5,971 nucleotides of DNA from Phormidesmis priestleyi. Its GTDB lineage: Bacteria > Cyanobacteriota > Cyanobacteriia > Phormidesmidales > Phormidesmidaceae. The translations under genes were made by a program, and so were the position numbers. Shown here in pieces: positions 5,309-5,971 of this stretch; position 1 is the first letter of the stretch; every line of letters begins with the position of its first letter. The notes beneath the pieces are model-generated. The model was not told where the DNA came from. It saw only the letters and a program-made list of their open reading frames with translations, and made no database searches. The stretch is from NCBI GenBank assembly GCA_003242115.1, contig QBMP01000113.1:1-5971 (forward strand). The letters are read 5' to 3'.

Positions 5309-5971
5309 CTACCGCGCCAGCAATTCTTTAACGCTGCCATCAATAAACTCTGTATCCACTGAATTAATGCCCCCGCCCGCAAAATGTCCCCATATCGAAG
5401 GGATCCCTCGATATTCAGCATTCGGCATATGTGCGACTTCATATTCATTGTCTTCCGGCGGAAAGTAAAGATCCGTCTGTCCCGGCATCACAATGGCCTT
5501 GGCCTTAATCGCCGCTAACGCTTTTTCAAAGTCTCCCTCAAATCCTGGCGTATTGCCAATATTGCCATTTTGCCAAGTCCATAGCATCGCCAACAGATTG
5601 TTAGCATCCTTACGCAGAAAAAATCCCTCCCAAAAAGCCACTAAAAAATCTTCCAAAGACGAGTATCCCATCTCTAAATACAGCTTTTCGCGATAGAACG
5701 CCTGAGACAATCCCCAACCTGCATACACCCTGCCCACAGCTCTCAGCCCTTTGTTAGGCTGCTCATCGTACCAGCCTTCTTGCCAAGCTACATCCGTTTG
5801 AATCGCGACTTTCACCCCTTCCAAAAAAACAATATTGTGCAGGCTAGTTTTAGCAGAGCCGCAAAAAGGAAAAATCCGCTCAACCATTTCTGGATAGCTC
5901 ACCGCCCACTGATAGGTCTGCCCTGCGCCCATCGACCAGCCAATTACTAACGCAATCTTCTCAATGCCAAA
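5309..5971 (-). CDS. Alpha/beta hydrolase, MetX (homoserine acetyltransferase)-like, 5' end missing
   Basis: The frame is open to the right edge, so the gene begins outside the window; an ATG at 5932 is internal because it lies inside the nucleophile elbow. The 220 residues in view begin FGIEKIALVIGWSMGAGQ, giving a G-x-S-x-G elbow GWSMG with the nucleophile Ser at fragment residue 13. The remaining triad members are probably Asp at 167 (GQTDLYFPPED) and His at 196 (WGHFAGG), in the usual Ser-Asp-His order. The lid contains a Trp/Phe-rich helical stretch (DFLVAFWEGFF, LLAMLWTWQNGN). The pattern fits the alpha/beta hydrolases annotated as homoserine O-acetyltransferase-like, most of which are not shown to make O-acetylhomoserine. 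Its place just before ureA suggests co-transcription and possibly a substrate that feeds urea or ammonia metabolism, but nothing in the sequence identifies that substrate. Confidence 0.9.
   Translation of the reverse strand, partial: FGIEKIALVIGWSMGAGQTYQWAVSYPEMVERIFPFCGSAKTSLHNIVFLEGVKVAIQTDVAWQEGWYDEQPNKGLRAVGRVYAGWGLSQAFYREKLYLEMGYSSLEDFLVAFWEGFFLRKDANNLLAMLWTWQNGNIGNTPGFEGDFEKALAAIKAKAIVMPGQTDLYFPPEDNEYEVAHMPNAEYRGIPSIWGHFAGGGINSVDTEFIDGSVKELLAR

Noticed and set aside
5299..5312. Possible NtcA site (ATA-N8-TAC on the plus strand, GTA-N8-TAT on the minus strand) ahead of ureA
   Set aside because: It has one mismatch in the conserved triplets, overlaps the hydrolase stop, and lies too close to the ureA start for a normal NtcA-activated promoter.
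1..5971. CRISPR array or tRNA gene
   Set aside because: No regularly spaced repeats with unique spacers and no cloverleaf-like sequence were seen on either strand.

Overview
The window most likely comes from a cyanobacterium. It carries nine copies of the octamer GCGATCGC (HIP1), which is over-represented in many cyanobacterial genomes and would be expected about 0.1 times in 6 kb by chance. The recognisable proteins also look cyanobacterial. I cannot assign a genus. Every gene I can support lies on the minus strand, so the window reads from right to left.

Right part (5971 to 1922): a MetX-like alpha/beta hydrolase, cut by the right edge, is followed after 45 bp by a tight urease cluster in the order ureA-ureB-ureC-ureD. 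The spacings are 7 bp (A/B), an 11 bp overlap (B/C) and 1 bp (C/D). UreA, UreB and UreC form the nickel urease that hydrolyses urea to ammonia and carbamate, and UreD is an apoenzyme activation chaperone. All metal ligands and the catalytic flap are present in UreC, but the segment just after the HxH motif departs strongly from ordinary ureases and is 3 residues shorter. UreD looks similarly divergent. ureE, ureF and ureG are not in this window.

Middle (1921 to 1743): an AT-rich non-coding stretch built around an imperfect long inverted repeat, possibly a small MITE-like element. It lies directly upstream of the next gene.

Left part (1742 to 1): a 150-residue helical protein with a hydrophobic N-terminus and a Gly/Asn-rich C-terminal tail; then a 333 bp gap with two GC-rich hairpins; then a small conserved hypothetical gene fused by deletion to the 3' remnant of a clan AA aspartic protease gene; then the start of a STAND/NB-ARC NTPase that runs off the left edge. 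The 5' end of the STAND gene was recovered by direct translation.

The most interesting observation is that the C-terminal tail of the 150-aa protein (residues 122-150) and the N-terminus of the STAND protein (residues 12-38) share a matching motif. A C-terminal motif on a small helical protein, paired with an N-terminal copy on a nearby NLR-like STAND protein, is the arrangement of prokaryotic amyloid-signalling (BASS/HET-s/RHIM-like) death-effector pairs. I propose that this locus is such a pair, probably an antiphage or conflict system, later disrupted by insertion of unrelated genes. This is inference from sequence pattern only.
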